NCBI RefSeq assembly: GCF_016735515.1
Contig: NZ_JAERQZ010000001.1
Location: 2,964,746-3,028,745, forward strand
Direction of reading: 5' to 3'
DNA length: 64,000 bases
Origin: Piscinibacter sp. HJYY11
GTDB lineage: Bacteria > Pseudomonadota > Gammaproteobacteria > Burkholderiales > Burkholderiaceae_C
The position numbers were made by a program, and so were the translations under genes. The number at the start of each line of letters is the position of its first letter. Position 1 is the stretch's first letter. The notes under the pieces are model-generated. The model saw only the letters and a program-made list of their open reading frames with translations, had not been told where the DNA came from and made no database searches. Below, piece after piece: positions 1 through 8,706 of this stretch.

Positions 1-1
1 C

Positions 2-319
2 GAGAGCTGGGCCCACTACCTGCACCTGCGGGACACGCTCGACACCGCGGCAAGCTTCGGCATCGACGTCGAGCATGCGGACGTGCTGGCCGCGCCCTTC
101 GGTCCGCAAGACCTGTGGGAACCGGCCGCTTCCCATGCGCCCGAGTTTCTCGACATGCTGCATCGGTGGATCGTGATCACCGGCGTGATGAACGAGATGT
201 CACGCGCCATGGGCCAGCAGGACTTCTACCCGTTTGTCCTGCCCAGGTCGGCCGTGGCGAAGCTGCACTTCATCCACTGCGTCATCTCCGAGACGCGCCT
301 CGAGCAGGGGACGGTGTGA
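2..319 (+). CDS. putative zinc-binding metallopeptidase, C-terminal part
   Basis: This is the last ~105 codons of a gene that begins before the window. The reading frame is open from base 2 and stops at TGA 317-319. The visible part begins ESWAHYLHLRDTLDTA, which resembles the conserved C-terminal segment of the Peptidase_Mx family (putative zinc metallopeptidases with an N-terminal zinc ribbon). The HExxH-type active site and zinc ribbon would lie upstream and cannot be seen. Its stop overlaps the GTG of the transglutaminase gene by four bases (GTGA), so the two are probably translated together. Family assignment rests on recalled similarity of this segment. Confidence 0.6.
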   Translation, partial: ESWAHYLHLRDTLDTAASFGIDVEHADVLAAPFGPQDLWEPAASHAPEFLDMLHRWIVITGVMNEMSRAMGQQDFYPFVLPRSAVAKLHFIHCVISETRLEQGTV

Positions 320-1200
320 CGGGCGCCGCCAAGGTGCAGATCGAGCTCGAGATCGACCTGAGCTACGAGGTCGAAGCACCCGGCGCTGATTTCATCTTCA
401 ACATCCACCCGGCCAACACCCCGTGCCAGACCGTGTCTGCCGAGCGCTTGATCACCAACCAGGCGGTCTCGTCGAAGGTCGAGGTCGATGCGCTGACGGG
501 CAATCGTTACCTGCGACTGCGGGCACTGCCGGGCGAGCTGAAGGTGTCGTACCGCGGCACCATCGATCTGCAACACCATCGGGCAGACCCTGCACGGATC
601 CAGGAAGTCCCGGTTCATCAGCTGCCGCTTGACGTGCTGGGCTACATCTACCCGAGCCGCTACTGCGAATCGGACAAGCTGATGCGCATTGCGATGAAGC
701 AGTTCGCGGCCGTCGCGCCGGGCTACCGGCGGGTCGAGTCCATCATGGACTGGGTTCGCAGCCAGGTGAGCTATGTGTCGAACACGTCGAGTTCCAGTAC
801 CTCGGCCGTCGAGACGATCGTCGAGCAGGTGGGTGTGTGCCGTGACTTTGCCCACCTCATGATTGCGCTGTGCCGGGCGGTGAACATCCCCGCCCGCTTC
901 ACAACCGGCACGGACTACGGCGCTGATCCGGCGTCAGGGCCCCCTGACTTCCATGCCTACGTCGAGGCCTTCATCGGCGACCGTTGGTACATCTTCGACC
1001 CGTCGAACACCGGCATCCCGATGGGGTTCGTGCGCATCGGCACCGGGCGCGACGCGGCCGATGTCGCGTTCGCAACCATCTTCGGCAGCGTCGAACCGCT
1101 GACGCGGCCGGCCGTGCGTGCCGTCGCTACCTCGACGCCCGGCTTCACCCAGCCACTGCACACCAGCGTCGCGCTTTCAACGGCGGGTCGCGGCGAATAG
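316..1200 (+). CDS. transglutaminase-like cysteine protease family protein
   Basis: This 294-residue protein has the transglutaminase/papain-like core. Cys175 sits in GVCRDFAH, His213 in DFHAYVEAF and Asp228 in WYIFDPSN, giving the complete Cys-His-Asp triad. The N-terminal ~120 residues match the beta-rich domain usual in bacterial transglutaminase-like proteins. No signal peptide is visible, so it is probably cytoplasmic. I chose GTG 316 because it overlaps the upstream stop as GTGA and begins just before the conserved beta domain; a longer open frame from 115 would duplicate coding space of the upstream gene. Members of this family often sit with circularly permuted ATP-grasp and alpha-E genes in peptide-modification clusters. 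Those partners would be left of the window. Confidence 0.85.
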   Translation: MTGAAKVQIELEIDLSYEVEAPGADFIFNIHPANTPCQTVSAERLITNQAVSSKVEVDALTGNRYLRLRALPGELKVSYRGTIDLQHHRADPARIQEVPVHQLPLDVLGYIYPSRYCESDKLMRIAMKQFAAVAPGYRRVESIMDWVRSQVSYVSNTSSSSTSAVETIVEQVGVCRDFAHLMIALCRAVNIPARFTTGTDYGADPASGPPDFHAYVEAFIGDRWYIFDPSNTGIPMGFVRIGTGRDAADVAFATIFGSVEPLTRPAVRAVATSTPGFTQPLHTSVALSTAGRGE

Positions 1201-1277
1201 GACGCTGGCGCCTCGCGGGCCGATGCGCCGCGGCCCAAGCTTGTGACCCCTCGGGTCGACACAACGAGATGGCCATC

Positions 1278-1305
1278 GCAAAAAAGGCCACCCGAAGGTG
1301 GCCTT
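1278..1305 (-). terminator. rho-independent terminator after the molybdenum hydroxylase genes
   Basis: GGCCACC and GGTGGCC (1286-1292 and 1297-1303) form a 7-bp stem with loop CGAA. On the minus strand the stem is followed by a run of six T. It lies 38 bases past the stop of the large hydroxylase subunit and would end the long minus-strand unit. The rest of the 1201-1342 gap shows nothing else. Confidence 0.8.
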
Positions 1306-1342
1306 GGATCCCGCCATCAACAACCCTGTCTGTTCGTTTCAC

Positions 1343-3490
1343 CTAAGCGGTTTGAATCCTCTCCGGCGTGAACGGCATCGAGCGCAGGCGCTTGCCGGTC
1401 GCGGCGAACACCGCGTTGCCGACCGCCGGCCCGATGAGCGCGGTGCCGGGCTCGCCCACGCCGCCGGGCTTCTCGGTGCTGGGCACGAGCACCGTCACCA
1501 TCTCGGGCGACTCGTTCATGCGCAGCAGCCGGTAGTTGTGGAAGTTGGTCTGCTGCACGCGGCCCTTGTCCACCGTGATCTCGCCGTAGAGCGCGGCCGT
1601 GAGGCCGAAGACGATGCTCGACTGGATCTGCGCTTCCACCGTGTCGGGGTTGACCATGCGGCCGAGGTCGGCCACCGTCGTCACCTTGTGCACCGTGATC
1701 TCGTTGTTCTTCAGCGAGATCTCGGCCACCATGGCCATGTAGGTGTCGTAGCCTTCCATCAGCGCGATGCCGCGTGAGCGGCCGGCCGGCGCCGGTGTGC
1801 CCCAGCCCGCCTTCTCGGCGCACTGCTTGAGCACGTTGGCGAAGCGGGGCTTGTTCGCGAGCAGCGACATGCGGTACTGATACGGGTCCTGCTTCGCGTT
1901 CACCGCCAGCTCGTCGATGAAGGTCTCGTTGGCGAAGGCATTGAGCGCGTGGCTCACGCTGCGCCAGTAGCCCACGCGCAGGCCGGCGTCGTGCTTCAGG
2001 ATCTCGTGCTTGGTCGCCGGGATCTCGTAGGCCGCCATCGCGGCCTCGGTCATCAGCGGGTCCTGCACCGGGGCGGGCAGGCCGAAGACACGGCCGGTGA
2101 CCGACTGCGAGGTCATGCGGAAGGTCATGGCCGTCGGCTTGCCGTCGTCGCCGATGGCGGCCGCCAGGTGGTGCACCGACTGCGGCCGGTAGAAGTCGTG
2201 CGTCATGTCGTCTTCGCGCGTCCACACGAGCTTGACCGGCTTGCCCACGGCCTTGCTGATCTGCGCGGCCTGGATGATGAAGTCGATGTCGATGCGCCGC
2301 CCGAAGCCACCGCCGAGGAAGGTGGTCTTGAGCGTCACGTTCTCGACCGGCACGCCCACGACCTTCGCGACCGTGCCCGCGGCGGCGTCCTGCCACTGCG
2401 TGGGGCCGATGAGGTCGACGCGGTTGTTGTGCACGTGGGCGGTGAAGTTCATCGGCTCCAGCGGCGCGTGCGACAAGAGCGGCATCACGTACTCGGCCTT
2501 GTGCACCTTGGCCGCGGCCTTGATCACCGCATCGGCATCGCCGGTCTTGGGCAGCGGCAGCGGCTTGGCGCCTTCGGCCACCGCGGCGGCGCGGATAGCT
2601 GCGAGCATGCTCTTGTCGCTGAGCGCCGCGCCCGCGCCTTCGTCCCATTCGATCTTGACGCCCGAGCGGGCCTTGTTGGCATGCCACCAGGTGTCGGCCA
2701 CGACGGCCACGCCATCGGGGATCTGCACCACGTCGATCACGCCGGGCATCTTCTTCGCCGCACTCGCGTCGAAGCTCTTGACCTTGCCGCCGATCACCGG
2801 ACACTGCTCAAGTGCGGCATAGACCATGCCGGGCAGCTTGACGTCGATGCCGAACTCGGCGGTGCCGTTGGTCTTGGCGGGCGTGTCGAGCCGTTTCGTG
2901 GGCTTGCCGACGATGCGGAAGTCCTTCGGGTCCTTCAGCTTGGGGCTCTGCGGCACCGGCAGGCGGGCGGCGTCGGCGGCGAGCTGGCCGTAGGTGGCCT
3001 TCTTGCCTTTCGGCCCGAGCACCATGCCGTTCTCGGCGCGCAGCTGGTCTTCCGGGATGTTCCATTTCAGCGCAGCGGCGCTCACGAGCATCATGCGCAC
3101 CTGGGCGCCGGCCACGCGCAGCTTGTCCCAGCCGTCGCGCACGGAGGTGGAGCCGCCGGTGAGCTGCGGGCCGCCGAGCAGCGCGTTGCCGTAGATCTTG
3201 CCGTTGGGCGGCGCCATCGCGACCTTGATGGTCTTGATGTCGACGTTGAGCTCCTCGGCGATGAGCATGGGCATCGAGGTGTAGACGCCCTGGCCCATCT
3301 CGGAACGCGCCGAGATCAGCGTGATGGTGTTGTCGTCGCCGATGTGCACCCAGGCATTGGGCGTGTGCACGGTGCCGGCGGCGAGCGCCTTGCCCAGGCC
3401 GCCGACGTCGACGCCGAGCAGGAGGCCGCCGGAGGCGGCAAGGGTCGAGGCTTGCAGGAAGCCGCGGCGGGAGGTGGTGATCGTGGTCAT
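1343..3490 (-). CDS. molybdopterin-binding large subunit of an isoquinoline 1-oxidoreductase-like dehydrogenase (IorB type)
   Basis: This 715-residue protein belongs to the xanthine dehydrogenase superfamily, in the single-chain large-subunit branch typified by IorB. It carries the molybdopterin cofactor and would hydroxylate an N-heteroaromatic compound or oxidise an aldehyde. The N-terminus has a twin-arginine signal (SRRGFLQ, Arg8-Arg9, then a hydrophobic stretch), as known for this branch, so the complex is probably exported folded to the periplasm. The ATG at 3490 follows a strong AAGGAGGTGATGCC site; a longer open frame upstream lacks that support and would bury the Tat signal. It follows its 2Fe-2S partner by 13 bases. 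The substrate cannot be read from sequence. No FAD subunit gene is nearby, as usual for this branch. Confidence 0.85.
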   Translation of the reverse strand: MTTITTSRRGFLQASTLAASGGLLLGVDVGGLGKALAAGTVHTPNAWVHIGDDNTITLISARSEMGQGVYTSMPMLIAEELNVDIKTIKVAMAPPNGKIYGNALLGGPQLTGGSTSVRDGWDKLRVAGAQVRMMLVSAAALKWNIPEDQLRAENGMVLGPKGKKATYGQLAADAARLPVPQSPKLKDPKDFRIVGKPTKRLDTPAKTNGTAEFGIDVKLPGMVYAALEQCPVIGGKVKSFDASAAKKMPGVIDVVQIPDGVAVVADTWWHANKARSGVKIEWDEGAGAALSDKSMLAAIRAAAVAEGAKPLPLPKTGDADAVIKAAAKVHKAEYVMPLLSHAPLEPMNFTAHVHNNRVDLIGPTQWQDAAAGTVAKVVGVPVENVTLKTTFLGGGFGRRIDIDFIIQAAQISKAVGKPVKLVWTREDDMTHDFYRPQSVHHLAAAIGDDGKPTAMTFRMTSQSVTGRVFGLPAPVQDPLMTEAAMAAYEIPATKHEILKHDAGLRVGYWRSVSHALNAFANETFIDELAVNAKQDPYQYRMSLLANKPRFANVLKQCAEKAGWGTPAPAGRSRGIALMEGYDTYMAMVAEISLKNNEITVHKVTTVADLGRMVNPDTVEAQIQSSIVFGLTAALYGEITVDKGRVQQTNFHNYRLLRMNESPEMVTVLVPSTEKPGGVGEPGTALIGPAVGNAVFAATGKRLRSMPFTPERIQTA

Positions 3491-3503
3491 GGCATCACCT
3501 CCT

Positions 3504-3968
3504 TCAGGCCTTGCGCATCTCGGCCGCAGCGGTCTTGATCGCGGCCTTGATGCGGGGATAGGTGCCACAGCGGCAGATGTTGCCGCTCATCGCGGCGTCG
3601 ATGTCGGCATCGCTCGGGTTCTTGTTGTCCTTCAGCAGGGCGGCTGCGCTCATCAGCTGGCCGCTCTGGCAATAGCCGCACTGCGGCACGTCGTGGGCGA
3701 TCCACGCCTTCTGCAGCGGGTGCGAGTTGTTGCGCGACAGGCTCTCGATGGTGGTGACCGACTTGCCGGCCGCGGCCGACAGCGGGGTCTGGCACGAGCG
3801 GATGGGCTGGCCGTCGAGGTGCACGGTGCAGGCGCCGCACAAGGCCATGCCGCAACCGAACTTGGTGCCGGTCAGGCCGACCTCGTCACGGATCACCCAC
3901 AGCAGCGGGGTGTCGGGTTCGGCCTTGACGGTCATCGTCTTGCCGTTGATCTTCAGGCGAGTGCTCAC
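3504..3968 (-). CDS. 2Fe-2S subunit of the isoquinoline 1-oxidoreductase-like dehydrogenase (IorA type)
   Basis: This 154-residue protein carries both 2Fe-2S clusters of a molybdenum hydroxylase. The plant-ferredoxin-type cluster uses Cys39, Cys44, Cys47 and Cys59 ([13 protein letters not shown] ... RSCQ). The second uses Cys97, Cys100, Cys132 and Cys134 (QCGYCQSG ... ICRCG). Length matches the family norm. The start is taken as GTG 3968, giving [10 protein letters not shown] and preceded by GGAGACACC; an upstream in-frame extension adds 34 residues that resemble no family member. It passes electrons from the molybdenum subunit to an external acceptor, probably a c-type cytochrome or quinone. 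It has no signal of its own and would be carried out with the Tat-borne large subunit. Confidence 0.88.
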   Translation of the reverse strand: MSTRLKINGKTMTVKAEPDTPLLWVIRDEVGLTGTKFGCGMALCGACTVHLDGQPIRSCQTPLSAAAGKSVTTIESLSRNNSHPLQKAWIAHDVPQCGYCQSGQLMSAAALLKDNKNPSDADIDAAMSGNICRCGTYPRIKAAIKTAAAEMRKA

Positions 3969-4075
3969 GGTGGTGTCTCCTGTGGTGGCGTGCGCACTTC
4001 CGTGAGCGCGCACTGCTGCGATCAAGCATCGGACAGGAAACGAGCGAAGTCCAACCTGGGCAAACCCCAAGACAA

Positions 4076-5551
4076 CTAGGTGATGTCGGTGGGCTGGTGG
4101 CTGCTGGCAGGAGGGTCATCGCGCCGCACGACGCCCGCGCCGGGCGGCTGCATGCGCCAGCCTGCCACGATCGCGAGTGCGCAGATCGCACCGAGCAGCA
4201 TGAACGTCTGATGAAAGGCCCGCATCGGGTCGGAGGCATGCACTTGCAGCCGCCACTCCAGGAAGATGCCGGCCACCGCCACGCCCACCGCACCACCGAG
4301 CTGGCGCAGGAAGTTGATGGCGCTCGAGCCGTGCGAGATGTTCTCCATCGGCAGCCGGCGGATGGCGCCGAGGTTGAGCGACGGCAGCACCGTGCCGAGG
4401 CCGATGCGGCCCACGATGGCAAAGGCCGTGATCACCCACAGCGAGGTCTCGAGCCCCACCAGCGCCATCAACCAGAACGACAGCGTGAGCAGCACGAGCC
4501 CGATGGCCACCAGCTTGTTGAAGGGGTAATGGTCGGCCAGGCGCCCGCCCAGCGGCAGCATGAACGCGAGCACGATGCCGGCCGGCAGCAGCACGGCGCC
4601 GGCCTGCGAGGGTGGCAGCTTGAGCCCGATCTGCATAAAGACCGGCACGAGGTAGGTCGAGCCGAAGAGCGCCATGCCGTAGATGAAGGCCACGCAGGCG
4701 CCCATGCGGAAGGAGCGGATGCCGAAGAGCTTGAACTCCATCAGCGGGTGCTCGGTGCGGCGCTGCCGCCAGATGAAGACACCGGCCGCCACGGCCGAGA
4801 TGGCGAGCAGGCCATAGGCATGCAGCGTGGGGCTGTGCAGCTCCACGAGGCCGTTCATGCCGGTGACCACCGCGATGGCGAGCAGCACCAGGCCCGGCAG
4901 GTCGAGGCGGCGTTCGGCGGCGTTGACCGTGTCGGCCCCGGGCGAGCTGTGCGGCAGGTAGATGCGCCCCATCGCAAACGCCGCCAGGCAGAACGGCACC
5001 ACCACGAAGAAGATCGATCGCCAGCCCCACAGCTCGACGAGCACGCCGCCGATCGACGGCCCGAGCGCCGGCGCGAGCACCACGCCGAAGCCGAAGAGGC
5101 CCATGGCGCGCCCCTGCTCCTGGCGGCCGAACACATGCAGCACGATCACCGGCGGGATGGGCTGCATCACGCCGGCGGCGAGGCCTTCGACGACGCGCAT
5201 CGCGAGCACCATCTCGAAGCTCGAGCTCAGGCCGCCGGCGATGCCGCCTGCGAGCAGCACCCACACCGCCGCGAAGTAGGTCTGCCGGTAGCCGAAGCGG
5301 CCGAGCAGCCAGGGCGTGGTGAGCATCGCCACCGTCACCGCCGCCATGAAGCCGGCCGACAGCCACTGCGCACGCTCCTGGCCGAGGGTGAACACATGGC
5401 TCATGTCGGGCAGGGCCACGTTGACGATGGTCGACGCCATGATCGAGGCCATGGTGCCGAGCATCACCGTGATCAGCACCCGCCAGCGGTAGCTGCGGCC
5501 GTGGCGCTCTTGCAGGAGGGCGAGGCTGTGAGGGTGGGGGGCGCCGGACAC
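4076..5551 (-). CDS. MFS drug-resistance exporter, DHA2 (EmrB/QacA) type
   Basis: This 491-residue inner-membrane protein has about 14 hydrophobic segments, the number typical of DHA2 proton-driven exporters. It has the motif-A-like [12 protein letters not shown] loop after the second helix and a motif-C-like [20 protein letters not shown]. The start is GTG 5551 (VSGAPHPHS); the nearby ATG is out of frame. It starts 35 bases after the lipase foldase and ends 107 bases before the 2Fe-2S subunit, all on one strand, so it may be co-expressed with them. Whether it moves a drug, a substrate or a product of the neighbouring oxidoreductase is unknown. Confidence 0.85.
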   Translation of the reverse strand: MSGAPHPHSLALLQERHGRSYRWRVLITVMLGTMASIMASTIVNVALPDMSHVFTLGQERAQWLSAGFMAAVTVAMLTTPWLLGRFGYRQTYFAAVWVLLAGGIAGGLSSSFEMVLAMRVVEGLAAGVMQPIPPVIVLHVFGRQEQGRAMGLFGFGVVLAPALGPSIGGVLVELWGWRSIFFVVVPFCLAAFAMGRIYLPHSSPGADTVNAAERRLDLPGLVLLAIAVVTGMNGLVELHSPTLHAYGLLAISAVAAGVFIWRQRRTEHPLMEFKLFGIRSFRMGACVAFIYGMALFGSTYLVPVFMQIGLKLPPSQAGAVLLPAGIVLAFMLPLGGRLADHYPFNKLVAIGLVLLTLSFWLMALVGLETSLWVITAFAIVGRIGLGTVLPSLNLGAIRRLPMENISHGSSAINFLRQLGGAVGVAVAGIFLEWRLQVHASDPMRAFHQTFMLLGAICALAIVAGWRMQPPGAGVVRRDDPPASSHQPTDIT

Positions 5552-5586
5552 CCGGGCATCCTAAGCGCTGGGTGTCGCCTTGCCTG

Positions 5587-6264
5587 TCATGCAGGTGGCA
5601 GGCCGAGCAGGGCACGGGCGCGCGGCAACTCGCGGCCGGTGAAGCGGCGCGCGAGCTCGGCGTCCTTCGCGGCCGGCGCCAGGCTCTGCAGGGCAGAACG
5701 TGCATCGTCGATACGGCGCTGCCAGTCCCAGCGCGACAGGTCCTGCGCACGCAGGCGCTCGGCCGCGGCGGCGCCGAGCTGGGCGACACGCTGCGCGTGC
5801 AGGGCCTGCGCGTCGGCCTCGTTGACGGGCTTGTCGGGTGCGAGCAGCGAACGCGGGACCACCGCGGGGCGCTTCGGCACGCGCGGCGTCGGCTCGGGCG
5901 CGGGGCCGTCGGGCATCTGCGTTGGCGGGCGGCCCTGCAGCACGGCAAGGTGGTCGTCCCACGCGGCCAGCGCCTCGTGGGCCGCCTGGGGGCCATGCTC
6001 GCGCGTGACCTCGCGCTCGATGAAGCGGCGCAGCTCGGGCAGGCTGGTCTCGCCGAGCGCGGTGAGCAAATGGTCGAAGCGGCGCAGCAGCAAGGCCTCG
6101 GCCTCGCGCCGTTTGCCGGGCGCGGCCCAGGCCCCGTCGAGCTCGGTGCCGCGCAACGAGCCGGTGGCGCGCACCTCGTCGACGCTGCGCGGCGTGGGCG
6201 GCGGGGCCGCACAGGCGGCGAGCGCGGTCGTGAGCATCAGGAGCAGCAGCGCGCGCTTCACCAT
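5587..6264 (-). CDS. lifO: lipase-specific foldase, short lipoprotein form
   Basis: This is a lipase chaperone of the Lif family, which folds its partner lipase in the periplasm before type II secretion. The Lif signature is recognisable at residues 61-71 (RRFDHLLTALG), but the usual first Arg is Leu60 and the usual Tyr is His65. At 225 residues it is well short of the usual ~300-350. Instead of the usual N-terminal membrane helix it has a lipoprotein signal with lipobox LAAC (Cys18). The ATG at 6264 lies two bases after the lipase stop; a GTG at 6270 would overlap that stop as GTGA and is a possible alternative. Much of the extended helical arm seen in known foldases is probably missing. Confidence 0.8.
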   Translation of the reverse strand: MVKRALLLLMLTTALAACAAPPPTPRSVDEVRATGSLRGTELDGAWAAPGKRREAEALLLRRFDHLLTALGETSLPELRRFIEREVTREHGPQAAHEALAAWDDHLAVLQGRPPTQMPDGPAPEPTPRVPKRPAVVPRSLLAPDKPVNEADAQALHAQRVAQLGAAAAERLRAQDLSRWDWQRRIDDARSALQSLAPAAKDAELARRFTGRELPRARALLGLPPA

Positions 6265-6266
6265 CG

Positions 6267-7205
6267 TCACAGCCCCAGCCTGCGCAGCCGATTGGCATGC
6301 AGGCGATACACCGCCAGCGGGTCGGGCGACAGCGGCGCGCGCAGGCCGAGCGCCTGGTTGACCTGGTCGAGGTGGTTCCACTCGTAGTCGTCGCGCAGCA
6401 CCGTGCCCCAGTGGCTGGAGCAGCGGCCCACCAGCCCGTCGTTGGGCTCGTGGCCGAAGTCGCGGCTGGTGATCGCCAGCACCGCATCGCTCGCGTCGAG
6501 CGCGTTGGTGTTGATGCGCGTGCCGCCCATCGAGAAGTAGTGGACGCCGTTGACGACGGCCGCGCCTTCGCCGCACGGCGTGAGCGGCATGCCCTGCGGG
6601 AAGCGGCGGTTGAAGACGGCGGCGCCGGCGCTGTCGAGCGAGGTCAGCGCGCCAAGTGCGTCTTGCGGCAGGCCGGGCTCGCCGGCCAGCCACGAGAGCG
6701 CGCCCGACACGGTGTTGGCCAGCCATGCGGGCAGGCTGCTGCGGCGCGACACGTCCTTCATCGCATCGGCGGTCTTGCTGCCGGTGTGCGGCGAGCCGAC
6801 GGTGGTGACCGAGGCCACGATCTCGGGCGCGACGGCGGCGACATAGCGCGCCGTCGGCCCGCCATGGCTGTGCCCGATGAGGTGGAATTTCTCGTGGCCA
6901 TACGCGGCCTTCAGTGCGAGCAACTCCTGCAGCAACTGCTCGCCGCGCACCTCGGAGAGGTTGGCGGCCGACACCGCCGGCGCATAGACGGTGGCGCCGC
7001 CCGCGCGCAGCGCATCGGCCACGCCGTGGAAGTAGTCGAGCGGGCCGATGGTGTGAAAGCCGAAGAGGCCGTGCACCAGCACGATGGGGTGCCGGGTCTG
7101 CGTGTACCTGTCGATGCCGGTGTCGGCGGCGCGCACGCCGAACCCCGGCAGGACGAGCAGGAGGGCGACGAGCCAGGGGACGATGCGGAAGCCGGCGTGG
7201 CGCAT
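6267..7205 (-). CDS. secreted triacylglycerol lipase, family I (Burkholderia/Pseudomonas type)
   Basis: This 312-residue alpha/beta hydrolase has a signal peptide (about residues 1-27, ending VRAA). The catalytic triad is Ser113 in GHSHGG, Asp256 in PNDGLV and His265 in CSSHWG. Cys211 and Cys262 match the conserved disulfide of foldase-dependent lipases, and IVLVHGLFGF supplies the oxyanion-hole segment. It hydrolyses acylglycerols after export through Sec and a type II system. The foldase gene follows within two bases. It is clearly a paralogue of the lipase at 9645-10589. The ATG at 7205 opens directly on the signal peptide. Confidence 0.92.
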   Translation of the reverse strand: MRHAGFRIVPWLVALLLVLPGFGVRAADTGIDRYTQTRHPIVLVHGLFGFHTIGPLDYFHGVADALRAGGATVYAPAVSAANLSEVRGEQLLQELLALKAAYGHEKFHLIGHSHGGPTARYVAAVAPEIVASVTTVGSPHTGSKTADAMKDVSRRSSLPAWLANTVSGALSWLAGEPGLPQDALGALTSLDSAGAAVFNRRFPQGMPLTPCGEGAAVVNGVHYFSMGGTRINTNALDASDAVLAITSRDFGHEPNDGLVGRCSSHWGTVLRDDYEWNHLDQVNQALGLRAPLSPDPLAVYRLHANRLRRLGL

Positions 7206-7245
7206 GCCCGCATTGTGAAGCGGCGTGTGTGTCAGCTCGGGCAGG

Positions 7246-8649
7246 TCAAGCGGCTTCGGCCAGCTGCCGCGCGAGCCGGTTGTGCCGCTCGACGAGGCGC
7301 GGCAGGTCGACGGTCGTGAGCTCGCCATCCCGCACGACGACGCGGCCGTTGACGATGCTGTGCCGCACGCTCGGCACATGGCCGAAGACGAGCGCCGCCA
7401 GCGGGTCGTGCAAGGCACCGGCGACGCCGATGCCGGTGAGCGGCAGGGTCACGATGTCGGCCGCCATGCCAGGCGCGAGCTGGCCGATGTCGTCGCGGTT
7501 GAGCACCTGCGCACCGCCGCGGGTGGCGATCTCCAGCACCTCGCGTGCGCCCATCGCCGACGGGCCTTTGTCGGCGCCGTAGGCCACACGCTGCAGCAGC
7601 ATGGCCTGGCGCACTTCGGCCAGCATGTGGCCGCTGTCGTTGGAGGCGCTGCCGTCCACACCGATGGCGACCGGCACACCGGCGTCGCGCATCGCGCGAA
7701 TGGGCGCGATGCCTGAGGCCAGGCGCATGTTGGAGCAGGGGCAGTGCGCCACGCCGGTGCCGGTGCGCGCGAAGAGGCGGATGCCGGCCTCGTCGAGCTT
7801 CACGCAGTGGGCACACCACACGTCGCGGCCGAGCCAGCCGAGCTCTTCGGCGTATTCGGCCGGCGTACAGCCGAACTTCTCGCGCGTGTAGGCGATGTCG
7901 TTGTCGTTCTCGGCCAGGTGGGTGTGCAGCGAGACGCCGTGCTGCCGCGCGAGCACGGCCGCATCGCGCATCAGCCCGCGGCTGACCGAGAACGGCGAGC
8001 AGGGCGCGACCACGATGCGCTGCATCGCGAAGCGCGAGGCGTCGTGCCAGCGTTCGATCACGCGCTGCGTGTCGGCGAGGATGGCGTCTTCGGGCTCGAC
8101 CACCCGGTCGGGCGGCAGGCCGCCTTGCGATTCGCCGACGCTCATCGACCCGCGCGCCGCGTGGAAACGCATGCCGATCTCGCGCGCGGCCTCCAGGCAG
8201 TCGTCGAGCCGGGTGCCGTTGGGGTAGAGGTACAGGTGGTCGCTGCTGGTGGTGGCACCCGACAGCAGCAGCTCGGCCATCGCCGTCTGCGTGGACACGT
8301 GGGCCATCTCGGGCGTGAGCCCGGCCCACACCGGATAGAGCGCACGCAGCCAGCCGAAGAGCTCGCGGTCCTGCGCAGCGGGCAGCGCGCGCGTGAGCGA
8401 CTGGTACATGTGGTGGTGGGTGTTCACGAGGCCAGGGATCACCAACTGGTCGTGGGCGTCGATCACCTCGTCGGCCTGCTGCGGCAGCTCGGCGGTGGTG
8501 CCGACCGCTTCGATGGCGTTCCCGCGCACGAAGACGGCGCCGTCTTCGATCTCGCGCCGCGCATCGTCCATCGTGACGAGCAGGCGGGCGTGGCGGATCA
8601 GCAGGGTGGGTGCGGTGTCGTGGTCGTGGTCGTGGTCGTGGTCGTGCAT
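7246..8649 (-). CDS. 8-oxoguanine deaminase (amidohydrolase family)
   Basis: This 467-residue metal-dependent amidohydrolase resembles 8-oxoguanine deaminases in its NTHHHMYQSL motif (His78-His80) and the following PAAQDRELFGWL segment. Further metal or catalytic positions lie in HTHLAEND and in IGVDGSASND. The enzyme converts 8-oxoguanine to urate and ammonia, a purine-salvage and clean-up step, in the cytoplasm. The N-terminus is odd: five His-Asp repeats follow Met1. The ATG at 8649 has a GGAGGCCTC site, and the alternative Met27 would cut into the conserved first strand. The gene sits between two lipase/foldase pairs on the same strand with gaps of 40 and 57 bases. Confidence 0.88.
   Translation of the reverse strand: MHDHDHDHDHDTAPTLLIRHARLLVTMDDARREIEDGAVFVRGNAIEAVGTTAELPQQADEVIDAHDQLVIPGLVNTHHHMYQSLTRALPAAQDRELFGWLRALYPVWAGLTPEMAHVSTQTAMAELLLSGATTSSDHLYLYPNGTRLDDCLEAAREIGMRFHAARGSMSVGESQGGLPPDRVVEPEDAILADTQRVIERWHDASRFAMQRIVVAPCSPFSVSRGLMRDAAVLARQHGVSLHTHLAENDNDIAYTREKFGCTPAEYAEELGWLGRDVWCAHCVKLDEAGIRLFARTGTGVAHCPCSNMRLASGIAPIRAMRDAGVPVAIGVDGSASNDSGHMLAEVRQAMLLQRVAYGADKGPSAMGAREVLEIATRGGAQVLNRDDIGQLAPGMAADIVTLPLTGIGVAGALHDPLAALVFGHVPSVRHSIVNGRVVVRDGELTTVDLPRLVERHNRLARQLAEAA
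8617..8646 (-). repeat. five tandem CACGAC hexamers coding (His-Asp)5
   Basis: Five perfect copies of a six-base unit lie directly after the start codon of the deaminase gene. They encode alternating His and Asp. Changes in copy number would keep the frame, so length variants would add or remove His-Asp pairs. Confidence 0.9.
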
Positions 8650-8706
8650 GAGGCCTCCGGTGTGAGGCCTGGTGCAATATCCGGGCCGGTCAGCGCCGGC
8701 AGTGGC

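Noticed and set aside
4097..6361. 754-codon plus-strand open frame
   Set aside because: Antisense to the MFS exporter and foldase; low-complexity His/Arg/Gln composition.
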